DNA of 64,000 nucleotides from CAYZHM01 sp964478225 (GCA_964478225.1 CAYZHM010000005.1:1-64000); one strand, 5' to 3'; counted from the first letter of the stretch, positions 38,374 to 48,012 are shown. A program made the numbers and translations. Notes: a model not told the origin generated them from the letters alone.

Positions 38374-40431
38374 ATGAGATCTCACAGTAATCGTATGAAG
38401 CAAGATCATTATTCGATTCTGATCATCGATGATGATGAGATGGACAGGGCATTATACAAAAACTTTTTGACCACTTTGCCGGTTGGGGATTCCTATAGTT
38501 TTCTGGAAGCTTCGACCGGCCAAGAGGGTTTAGAGATTTTTGAACGGGAACGGCCGGATTGCGTTCTGCTTGATTACAATATGCCCGATATGAATGGGCT
38601 TCAGGTTCTTAAAAAGCTTTCCTTGATAACACCGATATTGCCTGTGGTTATGCTGACTGGGCAAGGCAGCGAAAAGATTGCCGCTGATACTATTAAAGGC
38701 GGCGCGCAGGATTATATGGCCAAGAATGTTTTGACCGGGGAAGCCCTTCGCCGGACAATTATTAATACAATAGACCGCGCGAATTTGCTGGTCCGTGTCG
38801 CGATGCAGAATGAAGAGCTTATCAAAGCCAAAGAGGCCGCCGAAAAGGCAGACCGGGTCAAGAGTGAGTTTCTAGCGACGATGAGCCATGAAATTCGAAC
38901 ACCTATGAATGGCATTATAGGAATGGCTGAACTTCTTACTTATACGCATTTGAATGAAAAGCAGACAAAGTATGTTGGATCGATCCGTTCTTCTGGCGAT
39001 CTTTTGCTGACGATTATCAATGATATTTTGGATTTTTCAAAAATAGAAGCACAAGAATTGGAGCTGGAATCGAAAGCTGTTGAGCTTGACGAAATTTTAA
39101 CGGAAGTCATCCAGTTGCTTGACGGACGCGCCAGCGAGAACAGAGTTGAGTTGATACTCCGTTGGCCTCATGATGATGTTATTCCTGTTATTAAAGCTGA
39201 TCCTGTGCGCTTGCGGCAGATCTTGATTAACATTATCGGCAATGCCACAAAATTCACCAAGGATGGATATGTTCTGATTAGCTTAATAAAAGTTTGGCAA
39301 CGTGATGCCTACGCCCGGGTGCGGTTTGAAATTCAAGATAATGGCATTGGAATTCCCGCTGATAAAATTGACAAAATTTTTTGCAAATTTACTCAAGTTG
39401 ATTCTTCTACGACGCGCAAATATGGGGGGACAGGGCTTGGACTTACCATTTGTAAAAAACTAGTAGAAATGATGGGAGGAACTATTGGCGTTGAAAGCGA
39501 ATTTGGAAAAGGATCGCTTTTCTGGTTTGAAATTGAGACGAAAGTTGCCGAAGGGAACTCCACCCCCCTTCAAACCAAGAATGCTCAAGCGCTGGCTGGA
39601 AAGAAAATTCTTGCTGTCGATGATTATGAACTCAATTTAGAATTGATTTCGACGTATTTGCAAAAGGCCGGCGCACATACGGATCATGCCCTTTTCGCTT
39701 CAGAGGCTTTGGATAAAGTTCGTAAAGCCCAGAGCGAGGGCAAGCCTTATGATTTGGTTTTGAGCGATTATGCGATGCCGAAAATGGACGGCGAAACTTT
39801 GTGTGGGAAGATATCGGAAAGGCCTGATGAATATGGCATACCTAAGCTTGTCTTGATAACAGCCCTAGGTAAGAAGAAGAGTTTTGATAAACTCAGCCAG
39901 GCCGGAATTTCGGCACATATTTTCAAGCCGATATACCCGGAATCGCTTGTTGAATGCCTTGTGAATGTTTTATCTGGAACAGAGATGCAAAATCATACAG
40001 AGAATGTGGATATTGATGTTCCAGAAGTGTTGCCGCAAATTGGCGCCCATGTTCTTGTGGTGGATGATGATAGAATTGGCCAGCGCATGGCCAAGAACAT
40101 GCTTTCCGAATTGGGTTGCAGCTTTGATTCTGCAGGCGACGGCCAGGAAGCCCTTAACATTCTTCAAGAGAAATATAGCAGCTATGATCTGGTGTTTATG
40201 GATTGGCAGATGCCTGTTATGGATGGGCATGAAACAATTAGAAAAATCCGCCAAGAACCTTGGGGCAAGGATTTAAAAATTGTCGCTCTGACTGCGAATG
40301 CCATTCAGGGTGATAAAGAGAAGTGCTTGCGTGCTGGCGCCGATGCTTACATGAGTAAGCCCATCAGACTGTCAGAGCTGATTGGCACAATTGAAAGACA
40401 TTTTTCTTACAATAAAGAAAAGGCAGCTTAG
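38374..40431 (+). CDS. Hybrid histidine kinase, REC-HisKA-HATPase-REC-REC, cytoplasmic
   Basis: About 685 residues from the ATG at 38374; a TTG 18 bases upstream and an ATG at 38395 are alternatives. Receiver 1 (CVLLDYNMPDMNG) replaces a sensor domain; then HisKA with H172 in MSHEIRTPMNG, an HATPase (GGTGLGLTICKK), receiver 2 (LVLSDYAMPKMDG) and receiver 3 (VFMDWQMPVMDG). There are no membrane helices. Phosphoryl input through receiver 1 or from upstream proteins is expected. It overlaps the 3' end of the BipA gene by 4 bases, convergent. Confidence 0.9.
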   Translation: MRSHSNRMKQDHYSILIIDDDEMDRALYKNFLTTLPVGDSYSFLEASTGQEGLEIFERERPDCVLLDYNMPDMNGLQVLKKLSLITPILPVVMLTGQGSEKIAADTIKGGAQDYMAKNVLTGEALRRTIINTIDRANLLVRVAMQNEELIKAKEAAEKADRVKSEFLATMSHEIRTPMNGIIGMAELLTYTHLNEKQTKYVGSIRSSGDLLLTIINDILDFSKIEAQELELESKAVELDEILTEVIQLLDGRASENRVELILRWPHDDVIPVIKADPVRLRQILINIIGNATKFTKDGYVLISLIKVWQRDAYARVRFEIQDNGIGIPADKIDKIFCKFTQVDSSTTRKYGGTGLGLTICKKLVEMMGGTIGVESEFGKGSLFWFEIETKVAEGNSTPLQTKNAQALAGKKILAVDDYELNLELISTYLQKAGAHTDHALFASEALDKVRKAQSEGKPYDLVLSDYAMPKMDGETLCGKISERPDEYGIPKLVLITALGKKKSFDKLSQAGISAHIFKPIYPESLVECLVNVLSGTEMQNHTENVDIDVPEVLPQIGAHVLVVDDDRIGQRMAKNMLSELGCSFDSAGDGQEALNILQEKYSSYDLVFMDWQMPVMDGHETIRKIRQEPWGKDLKIVALTANAIQGDKEKCLRAGADAYMSKPIRLSELIGTIERHFSYNKEKAA

Positions 40432-42245
40432 CTGGCGACGCGGCTGTTCTTTTTGCGTTCATGCGGACATAGATATTGTTTGCGCAAACGCAAAGATTGT
40501 GGCGTGACCTCCAACAATTCGTCTTCGTTGATGTAAGCCATCATGTCTTCGAGAGACATGATACGCGGAGGAGTCAGCACCACAGCTTCATCGCTGCCGG
40601 AAGCTCGCATGTTGGTCAACTTTTTGCCTTTGAGAACATTCACCTCCAGATCGTTGTCACGGCTGTGCTCGCCAACAATCATGCCCTGATAGACTGGGGT
40701 TTGATGGCCGATGAACATGGCTCCACGATCTTGCAGGTTGAAAATTGCATAAGCCACGGCAACGCCCGTATCGGTGGAAATCAACGCGCCATTCCGGCGC
40801 TGTGGGATATCGCCTTTATATGGTGCATAGGAATGGAAGAGACGGTTGATGACGCCGGTGCCACGAGTTTGTGTCAAAAACTGGCTTTGATAGCCTATGA
40901 GACCGCGCGACGGCGCAAGGAATGTCAGACGTGTTTTACCGGCACCGCTAGAGCGCATATCTGTCATTTCAGACTTGCGGCGGTTCATGGAATCCACAAC
41001 AGTTGAAGAATATTCTTCATCAACGTCGATTGTTACTTCTTCTATCGGCTCCATGCGTTGACCATTTTCCTGCTTGTAAAGAACTTTGGGGCGCGAAACG
41101 GTTAGCTCAAATCCTTCACGGCGCATGGTTTCGATGAGAACGCCTAGTTGTAATTCCCCACGTCCGCCAATTTCAAAAGCATCTTTATCAGTGCTTTCGT
41201 TATAGGTAATGGCAACGTTGGTTTCAGCTTCCGCCATCAGACGTTCGCGGATCATTGTTGATGTTACTTTCTTGCCTTCTTTGCCAGCGAACGGTGAGTC
41301 ATTCACGCTGATCGTCACCGACATTGTCGGCGGATCGATTGGCGTAGAGGCCAGCGGCATTGTGACGGAAGGGTGGCAAATTGTGTCAGCGACGGATGCT
41401 TCGGAAAGACCAGCGATACAAATGATGTCTCCTGCATGGACTTCTGTCACAGGAACACGCTCGGTGCCTTGGAACATAAGAAGCTTGGTGAGGCGTCCTG
41501 TTTCCACAACGTTACCATCAAGATTCATTGCTTTAACGGATTCATTGACCTTGGCCGACCCTTGCAAAACACGGCCCGTTAGACAGCGTCCCAAGAATGG
41601 ATTTGAATCAAGCAAAGTCGCCAACATGGCAAAAGGTTTACCTTCTTCAACTTGTGGCGGCGGCACATACTCCAAAACAAGATCCAAAAGCGGGTGCAGA
41701 TTTTCGCGTGGCTCATTTAAATCCCGTACACACCATCCATTACGGCCTGATGCATAGAGAACAGGAAAATCAAGCTGCTCGTCTGAGGCTTCCAATGCAA
41801 CAAACAAATCAAACACTTCATCCAGAACCTCTTCAGCACGCTGATCGGGACGATCGATTTTGTTGACGATGACGATAGGTTTCAGGCCGCGCTTTAGTGC
41901 TTTGCCCAACACGAATTTGGTTTGCGGCATCGGACCTTCGGCAGCATCAATCAGCAAAATCACGCCATCAGCCATATGCAGAACGCGTTCCACCTCACCG
42001 CCGAAATCGGCGTGGCCTGGCGTGTCGATAATGTTGATGCGAGTATCTTCCCAAGTGATTGATGTTGGCTTGGCTAGGATAGTGATGCCCCGCTCTCTTT
42101 CTAGAGCGCCAGAATCCATAACGCACTCATTGACGTTTTGATTATCGCGGAACATACCGCTTTGCTTCATGATCGAGTCAATCAGGGTTGTCTTGCCATG
42201 GTCAACGTGGGCGATAATGGCGATATTGCGCAAATTCTTGGTCAT
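40428..42245 (-). CDS. typA: Translational GTPase TypA/BipA
   Basis: 605 residues, the standard length. G1 AHVDHGKTTLID, G2 region ERERGITILAKP, G3 DTPGHADFGGEVER, G4 NKIDRPDQRAEEV, then EF-G-like domains and the BipA C terminus (LRKQYLCPHERKK near the end). A ribosome-associated GTPase implicated in 50S assembly and stress adaptation. Housekeeping gene, divergent from the DEAD-box helicase through a 328-base leader region. Confidence 0.96.
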   Translation of the reverse strand: MTKNLRNIAIIAHVDHGKTTLIDSIMKQSGMFRDNQNVNECVMDSGALERERGITILAKPTSITWEDTRINIIDTPGHADFGGEVERVLHMADGVILLIDAAEGPMPQTKFVLGKALKRGLKPIVIVNKIDRPDQRAEEVLDEVFDLFVALEASDEQLDFPVLYASGRNGWCVRDLNEPRENLHPLLDLVLEYVPPPQVEEGKPFAMLATLLDSNPFLGRCLTGRVLQGSAKVNESVKAMNLDGNVVETGRLTKLLMFQGTERVPVTEVHAGDIICIAGLSEASVADTICHPSVTMPLASTPIDPPTMSVTISVNDSPFAGKEGKKVTSTMIRERLMAEAETNVAITYNESTDKDAFEIGGRGELQLGVLIETMRREGFELTVSRPKVLYKQENGQRMEPIEEVTIDVDEEYSSTVVDSMNRRKSEMTDMRSSGAGKTRLTFLAPSRGLIGYQSQFLTQTRGTGVINRLFHSYAPYKGDIPQRRNGALISTDTGVAVAYAIFNLQDRGAMFIGHQTPVYQGMIVGEHSRDNDLEVNVLKGKKLTNMRASGSDEAVVLTPPRIMSLEDMMAYINEDELLEVTPQSLRLRKQYLCPHERKKNSRVAS

Positions 42246-42573
42246 TTCTTACGTACTCATATAATTCGGTGTTGGCGGGCAATCTTCCCGCGTGCAGTGG
42301 TATAGGTTTTGTGGCAAAAAGGAAAGAATTAATTTAAAAACGCCCCGTACTATTTCTTGACAGATCTCCTTAAACCTGTCACTGTCCGGCCAAGTTTGAC
42401 GTAACGCTCTAATAAACAGAGCTTTTGGTAGGGTATCTTTGGATTAGAAGATACGAAATATACAGTTCACCTTTCCTAAAAAGTTCAGTTTTTTCGAATA
42501 AAACATAATCGAACCGAGGCATCGCCCCGAGGTGGGGAAGACGCCTCTAAACTTTTTACTGGAAGGTAATTCA
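42246..42573. other. Intergenic region of 328 bases with structured helicase leader
   Basis: No gene seen. A hairpin arm pair GTATCTT/AAGATAC lies at 42433-42454. Just before the helicase RBS a nested structure can form: GAGGC (about 42518) pairs with GCCTC (about 42545) around an inner CCCC/GGGG stem. TTGACA-like boxes occur at 42357-42362 and 42396-42401 but lack good -10 partners. The helicase leader may be structured and regulated. Confidence 0.45.
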
Positions 42574-43770
42574 ATGAAAGATTTCAATGGCTTTGGCCTT
42601 AACCCTGTGCTTGCCGCTTCTTTGGCGCGCATGAAATATACAACCCCAACCCCCATTCAGGCGCAAGCTATCCCGTTGGCCCTGCAGGGGCGCGACATTA
42701 TGGGCTCGGCCCAGACCGGGACCGGTAAAACAGCGGCCTTTTCAATTCCGCTTGTGAATGCCCTTTTGTCTTCACCGCAGGGCACGGCCCTTGTCATGAC
42801 TCCGACACGTGAGCTTGGCAAACAGGTTATGGATGTTATGCACCAGATGCTTGGCAATAAAAGCAATATCAAAACAGCGTTTATTATTGGTGGCGAGCCA
42901 ATGGGCAAACAACTTAATCAATTGCGCCAAAACCCCCGTCTCATCGTCGGCACACCCGGGCGTATTTTTGACCATCTGGAGCGAGGCAGTCTGAAATTAA
43001 ACGATGCCAGGTTTCTGGTTCTCGATGAAACAGACCGTATGCTTGATATGGGATTTAGCGTTCAAATTGAACGGATTTTACAACATATGCCAAAGCAACG
43101 TCAGACCCTGATGTTCTCGGCGACATTACCAAACAATATCGTAAAGCTTTCCGAAAAATTCATGCATAAGCCTGAGCGCGTTGCCGTGGGTTCTACCGTC
43201 AGTCCGATCAAAAGAATCAAACAAGATGTGGTCCGTGTCGGTAACGAAGGAAAATATGAAGAGCTTTTGCGTCAGCTTGAAGACCGCACAGGTTCTGTGA
43301 TTATTTTTGTTAAAACCAAGTATGGCACTGAGAAACTGGCAAAAAAACTTACTCATGATTTTTTCCAGTCCGATGCTATTCATGGTGATCTGAGACAAAA
43401 CCGACGCGATAAAGTTATTCGTAATTTCCGTGAGAAAAAATTCAGAGTGTTGGTGGCGACTGATGTTGCGGCCCGCGGCCTTGATATTCCTCACATTGAG
43501 CATGTGATTAATTATGATCTCCCGCAAGTTCCGGAAGATTATATTCACCGTATTGGACGTACAGCACGCGCAGGAGCGGAAGGTTCTGCCTTGTGCTTTA
43601 TCTCGCCGCAAGACGGACGCAAATGGGCCGCGATCGAGCAGCTTATGGATCCGAGCATGACACCAAAACCTCAGGCGGAAAAAAATCAAAACCGTCCAGG
43701 CAATAGAAATGGTAAGTCTCAGAACAAAAGACGACGTTTTCACAAACAAAAGTTTGCACGCGCGGCTTAA
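42574..43770 (+). CDS. DEAD-box RNA helicase, RhlE-like
   Basis: 398 residues from the ATG at 42574, preceded by GGAAGG; an upstream GTG would add 14 residues. The motifs are Q (TPTPIQAQAIP), I (AQTGTGKTAAF), Ia (TPTRELGKQ), GG, TPGR, II as DETD rather than DEAD (LVLDETDRMLDMG), III (SAT), and the C-terminal ARGLDIPHIEHV and HRIGRTARAG. A basic Asn/Arg-rich tail follows. The Ala-to-Thr change in the DEAD box is unusual, although the motif remains DExD. Cold- or structure-dependent RNA remodelling is the family role. Confidence 0.9.
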   Translation: MKDFNGFGLNPVLAASLARMKYTTPTPIQAQAIPLALQGRDIMGSAQTGTGKTAAFSIPLVNALLSSPQGTALVMTPTRELGKQVMDVMHQMLGNKSNIKTAFIIGGEPMGKQLNQLRQNPRLIVGTPGRIFDHLERGSLKLNDARFLVLDETDRMLDMGFSVQIERILQHMPKQRQTLMFSATLPNNIVKLSEKFMHKPERVAVGSTVSPIKRIKQDVVRVGNEGKYEELLRQLEDRTGSVIIFVKTKYGTEKLAKKLTHDFFQSDAIHGDLRQNRRDKVIRNFREKKFRVLVATDVAARGLDIPHIEHVINYDLPQVPEDYIHRIGRTARAGAEGSALCFISPQDGRKWAAIEQLMDPSMTPKPQAEKNQNRPGNRNGKSQNKRRRFHKQKFARAA

Positions 43771-43773
43771 GTT

Positions 43774-45840
43774 CTATCCTGAGACGAGCATATCGCGAAG
43801 GCCCTTTTCAACCGGCATAAAGCGTTCGATTCCATGCTTGAGCGCTTTGCGCATCAACTCGATGCCCTGAGCGCTGGTGTGAGGATGGGAAAGCAAGGAT
43901 AGTCCTTTGAACCACAGTCCGACTGGGTCTTCTGAATTGTGCTTATAGATAAGATCAACCGTTTCTTGCATGCGGCCTTCTTGTCCGATTTCCATGTGGT
44001 AGAGAAAGTAGGGTATTGCCTGATCGGAGCGGCCAGGATTTTCCATCAGCCACGCGTTTAAGTCGTGTTTCCAGCCGGTGTAATAGAAGTCTTTTGTCTG
44101 TTCATCCAGATATTCGTTGAGACCAAATAAAATTTCTCCCCGCGCCATCAACTTTGCGATTTTGAGACGGGCATTGGTGTTATGGGTTTGAACATATTGA
44201 TCTGCCTGGCAGAACAAATGGTTCAGGCTTCGGATGTGCCCCTCCACTTCTTTGCGTTCAGGCTTTTTGTCACGATCCGTGATATCAATGGTGTAGCGAA
44301 CACGATCGAGAATAAAACGCGAAAGATGGAGACCACCCGCCGCGAAATCGTTGTATTCCAGAGGACAATTCTCAACGGCCTGCTCTGGGGTCAGGCCTTT
44401 TGGTTCATATGAGTTCCCATTCCACGCCGTTGAAAAGGTCATGAGCATGGCGGAGGCTTGCATTAAGGCAATTATCGATAGAATCGTCCTCATGGAAAAA
44501 GGGCTGATGTAGGCTTTGGTCAATTTTTTAAACGGGTATATTCCTTTGCTGATGCTGATGGATGCAAGGGCCAAGAATGCCTGATTGATGGGAAATAAAA
44601 ACCACAACGATGCCCATGCCATAAACCCTGCGCTTGTTAAAATGGCTGGTTTTTGCATGGTGCGTTTGGCGACAATTGGAAATGACAGCATGTAAAGCAA
44701 GAGACCTATGCAGCCCATTATTCCGATTGCATTGAGTGTCTCGACGAACATGTTATGGCTGTGAAAGTGGTCGTCACGAAGACCGTCCCATTGTGTGCGC
44801 TTAAAATCAGCTATATCAAGCCAGCCGGTGGGGAGGTAACGGGCGATGTGGTCTTCGTATGTCCCCCATCCAAGTCCGGTTATGAATGCCGAGGGTTTAT
44901 GCCAGAGGGAGTCCAATGACACTTCGATCAGAAACGCGCGCGACGCAACAGTTTGAAAAAGTCCTGAGTTCACATATGCGTAATACCCTTGCCCCAGAGG
45001 AAGTTTTGCGATTGCAAAAAAAATGATGAAGGCCACACATGGTATTAGCGCCAAAATAGCGATTGATGATCTTTTTTGAGCTTGTGGGCTGGATCTAAAG
45101 GTGGCCCATAATGCCCAGAAGAAAGGCGGAAGCAATAGACCGTACCCAATCATAGCTTTGTTTTCTGTGATCCAAAGCGACAAATTAAGAAGCACATAGA
45201 AGACCGCGTAAAATTTCCAGCCTTTTATCTTTCCGGATAGCCATAGATAGGTTACAGGCAAAAGTCCGATGAGCTGAAAGGCCACATAATCCATGAAATA
45301 ATAGGGAGCGGGAGTTCCACCCACATGATTATGAATATAAGTAAGTGTTGCACTGACAATCGCTCCTATAAAGGCTGATGCAATGAGTATCTTTCTCCAG
45401 ACTTTTAGCCGCCAGAGTATTAAACCGGAAGCTGTGAGCATTGAAAGATCGAACCACCACACGGCCCCTTCTCCGGTCCGCGCCGAACCAAGAAAACTGC
45501 GAACGGGAAGATCAACAAAAGGAAGCATTACAATCGTTAACAGGCCGATTGCGAATGGAATAAGGACAAGAGGATTGCGAATTGTCAGAATAGAATGGCG
45601 TGCCATCAATAAAAGTCCGCAGGTACATAGTAAGGCCGCGCCATGCAGGGCTGTCACTGCGATTTCTGATTGAGGCCAAATACCAATACCGATTCCGGAC
45701 AAGGAAAATACGTACAGATTAAAGGCAATGATCCAGCCAGAGCCGCATAATGTTGCCGCAGCCTTATGAAAACAAACTGTGTTGCTTTTGCGCCACAAGA
45801 TATCTAATCCTTTTTGTTTAGCCGTTTTGCGCTTGACCAA
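43774..45840 (-). CDS. O-antigen ligase/Wzy-like membrane protein with soluble C-terminal domain
   Basis: 688 residues, about a dozen membrane helices in the first 450 residues. The signature HSHNMFVETLNAIGIMGC (about 361) is the conserved periplasmic loop of O-antigen ligases and polymerases (PF04932-like). The C-terminal 230 residues are soluble and helical, possibly TPR-like. The longest frame starts at TTG; no ATG lies nearby until residue ~80. Substrate unknown. Confidence 0.75.
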   Translation of the reverse strand: MVKRKTAKQKGLDILWRKSNTVCFHKAAATLCGSGWIIAFNLYVFSLSGIGIGIWPQSEIAVTALHGAALLCTCGLLLMARHSILTIRNPLVLIPFAIGLLTIVMLPFVDLPVRSFLGSARTGEGAVWWFDLSMLTASGLILWRLKVWRKILIASAFIGAIVSATLTYIHNHVGGTPAPYYFMDYVAFQLIGLLPVTYLWLSGKIKGWKFYAVFYVLLNLSLWITENKAMIGYGLLLPPFFWALWATFRSSPQAQKRSSIAILALIPCVAFIIFFAIAKLPLGQGYYAYVNSGLFQTVASRAFLIEVSLDSLWHKPSAFITGLGWGTYEDHIARYLPTGWLDIADFKRTQWDGLRDDHFHSHNMFVETLNAIGIMGCIGLLLYMLSFPIVAKRTMQKPAILTSAGFMAWASLWFLFPINQAFLALASISISKGIYPFKKLTKAYISPFSMRTILSIIALMQASAMLMTFSTAWNGNSYEPKGLTPEQAVENCPLEYNDFAAGGLHLSRFILDRVRYTIDITDRDKKPERKEVEGHIRSLNHLFCQADQYVQTHNTNARLKIAKLMARGEILFGLNEYLDEQTKDFYYTGWKHDLNAWLMENPGRSDQAIPYFLYHMEIGQEGRMQETVDLIYKHNSEDPVGLWFKGLSLLSHPHTSAQGIELMRKALKHGIERFMPVEKGLRDMLVSG

Positions 45841-45928
45841 GGCTAAGCCTAACCGTAGGCTGCTAGCAGTATTCTTTAATACGTTTCTAATTGCAATTCA
45901 CTAATCAAACTCTATAGGGAAGAATCTG

Positions 45929-47062
45929 ATGAAAAACATAATTAAATTTTCAGTTGTATGCCTTGCAGGAGTTGCGTTTGCAGCAGGATTTTCAGGAAAA
46001 GCTCAAGCAGCAGGTCCTTATTCTTGTACAGATGCGACTTACGGCAGTTCATACTCAACCTGTTCGACTAACAACACAGCGAATCAGGCTTCAACCGTTG
46101 CAACCGCAGCTACAGTTTTGAGAGCGGCAACAGCAGCGACAGCATCACAAGTTGCAAACCGCGTTTCCGCAGCCCTTGATGGCAGCTCAGGCGTTAAAAT
46201 GGCCTCCAACGGGTTTTCTGCTTCTTCTGGCCTTTCTGCCGGTGATATGGGCGGCAAAGCTGGTGTGTGGGTTTCTGGCTCCTGGACAAACACAGAAGAC
46301 GAAAACACAGACACGAAAGCTGATGGCGACATTTACACAGGCACAGCCGGTGTTGACTTCCGCGTAGCTCCTAACGTTGTTATCGGTATTTCCGGTGGTT
46401 ATGAAAGCGTTGATATCGACACAGAGTACAACGATGATCCAACGACAGGCGCAGACGGTAATCTGGACGGTGACGGCTGGACAGTTGCTCCTTATGTCGG
46501 CGTTAAGTTGTCACCGAATGCGAGTGCTGATCTGACAGCAGGTTACTCTGATCTGCAGTATGACACACTTCGTTATGACCCGAACGTCACTGGCCAGGCC
46601 ATTAGAGGTTCTACCGATGCTGAGCGTTACTTTGTGAGTGCAGGCGTTAATGGTAAGCACAACCTTCAGGGCAATTGGAACCTGAAAGGCCGTGGTTCTG
46701 TCTTCTACGCAAGCGAAGATAAAGACGCCTTTACTGAAACACAGACAAACGGTGCGACAGTTGCTGTTGCTGAGAACACAACTGAGTTGGGTCAAATCCT
46801 TGTGGATGCCCGCCTTGGTTACACTGTTCAGTCTGTAGAACCTTACGCTTTGGTTGGTGTTGAATATGACTTCACCAAAGATGAAGGCCCAGTTGCAGCT
46901 GGTCAGTCCGTGTCAGATTCTGATTTCGGCGCCAAGTTCGGCGGCGGCTTGAATCTTAATCTTGGTTCCAACGTGACAGGCGGCATCGAAGCCTACACAG
47001 TTGAGTTCCGCGATGACTACAACGAATATGCCGTTACTGGCGGTCTGCGCGTTAACTTCTAA
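45929..47062 (+). CDS. Autotransporter-like outer-membrane beta-barrel protein
   Basis: 377 residues. Signal peptide (ending near AQAAG), an Ala/Thr-rich helical stretch, then a roughly 290-residue barrel with alternating strands and Asp-rich loops, and a terminal Phe (GGLRVNF), as for BAM substrates. GGGAAG precedes the ATG. Codon use is more polished than in neighbours (many GTT/GCT/AAC), hinting at high expression. It is followed at once by an intrinsic terminator. It could be a porin or surface protein; function unknown. Confidence 0.85.
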   Translation: MKNIIKFSVVCLAGVAFAAGFSGKAQAAGPYSCTDATYGSSYSTCSTNNTANQASTVATAATVLRAATAATASQVANRVSAALDGSSGVKMASNGFSASSGLSAGDMGGKAGVWVSGSWTNTEDENTDTKADGDIYTGTAGVDFRVAPNVVIGISGGYESVDIDTEYNDDPTTGADGNLDGDGWTVAPYVGVKLSPNASADLTAGYSDLQYDTLRYDPNVTGQAIRGSTDAERYFVSAGVNGKHNLQGNWNLKGRGSVFYASEDKDAFTETQTNGATVAVAENTTELGQILVDARLGYTVQSVEPYALVGVEYDFTKDEGPVAAGQSVSDSDFGAKFGGGLNLNLGSNVTGGIEAYTVEFRDDYNEYAVTGGLRVNF

Positions 47063-47086
47063 GATTTAATGCAAGACTTTACGATT

Positions 47087-47923
47087 ATGAAGAAAGCCCC
47101 TTTGCGGGCTTTCTTTTTTTTTACAGTTATTCTCCTTAGTGCATGCGTTAGTTTAAGCGTACGGTTGGATACGGCGCAGGAGCTGATAAATCACTCAGGG
47201 TTTGAAAGCTCTATCTTACCCACACAACCTTATGCTCTTTTTTCGGCGGCGCCCGCTGATATGAAATCAGTGCGTGAGTTAACTGTGGTTATTGAGGGAG
47301 ATGGATATGCTTGGGTCAACCGTAATACTTTGTCTGACAACCCTACCCCACGCGACCCTGTGGGTCTTAGAATTGCAACCTCGTTAAAGGATGCCGTCTA
47401 TCTCGCAAGACCCTGTCAGTATGTTGAAGCGAAGAACTGTACGGCACGGGTTTGGTCTGTGGACCGGTTTAACCGCGATATGGTTATTCGTTCCTATATG
47501 GATGCCCTTCAAAAACTGAAGGAGAGGACAGGGGCAGAGAGTTTTCATTTGATCGGGTTTTCAGGGGGGGCTTATATCGCCCTAGTGCTCGCCGGCAAGC
47601 GGACTGATATTGAAGATGTGACGAGCGTGGCAGGCGTTCTTGATCCCAAGGCATGGACTGATTTTCATGATATTTCGCCTCTGGCGCTTGATTTTGATAT
47701 AAAAACCCTCATTTTAGCCGCTCAATATGTGCCTTTCCGGCATGTTTGCAGCACTGAGGACGATGTGGTTCCCTGCAGTCTGGCACAAGATTTTATTAGG
47801 AAATCCGAGGGGTTTGGCGTTCATAACCATAGTCTTATAACTTATGAGGATGAAGGCCATGGTTCCTTATGGCAGATTGCCTTGCGTGAGGGATGGTTAG
47901 GGGTGCATGCTCGAGGCAATTAA
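47087..47923 (+). CDS. Probable lipoprotein with alpha/beta-hydrolase fold
   Basis: 278 residues from the ATG at 47087 (an ATG at 47069 is possible). A signal with lipobox LLSAC predicts a lipid-anchored protein. The nucleophile elbow GFSGGAYIAL, an acid in STEDDVVP and His in YEDEGHGSLW form an ordered Ser-Asp-His triad. The substrate is unknown. The first codons overlap the terminator of the preceding barrel gene, so read-through could couple their expression. Confidence 0.75.
   Translation: MKKAPLRAFFFFTVILLSACVSLSVRLDTAQELINHSGFESSILPTQPYALFSAAPADMKSVRELTVVIEGDGYAWVNRNTLSDNPTPRDPVGLRIATSLKDAVYLARPCQYVEAKNCTARVWSVDRFNRDMVIRSYMDALQKLKERTGAESFHLIGFSGGAYIALVLAGKRTDIEDVTSVAGVLDPKAWTDFHDISPLALDFDIKTLILAAQYVPFRHVCSTEDDVVPCSLAQDFIRKSEGFGVHNHSLITYEDEGHGSLWQIALREGWLGVHARGN
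47090..47122 (+). terminator. Intrinsic terminator after the barrel gene, inside the next coding start
   Basis: A perfect 10-base-pair stem, AAGAAAGCCC (47090-47099) with GGGCTTTCTT (47106-47115), a six-base loop and a T-run. It lies 28 bases after the barrel stop, yet within the first codons of the hydrolase gene. Confidence 0.85.
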
Positions 47924-48012
47924 ATTGTTTAAATTCTTGCCTTTTCTTTGTTTTCATAATATATTGCTGCCACGATTCGCCCGGGTCCAATGTGTAAGTG
48001 GTGGTTTTAAGT

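Noticed and set aside
43126..43749. A 207-residue minus-strand frame in the helicase
   Set aside because: No domain, no RBS, and the helicase motifs on the other strand are certain.
45891..45918. A promoter TTGCAA-N16-TATAGG for the barrel gene
   Set aside because: The start site would fall only a few bases before the ATG and would cut off the RBS at 45917.
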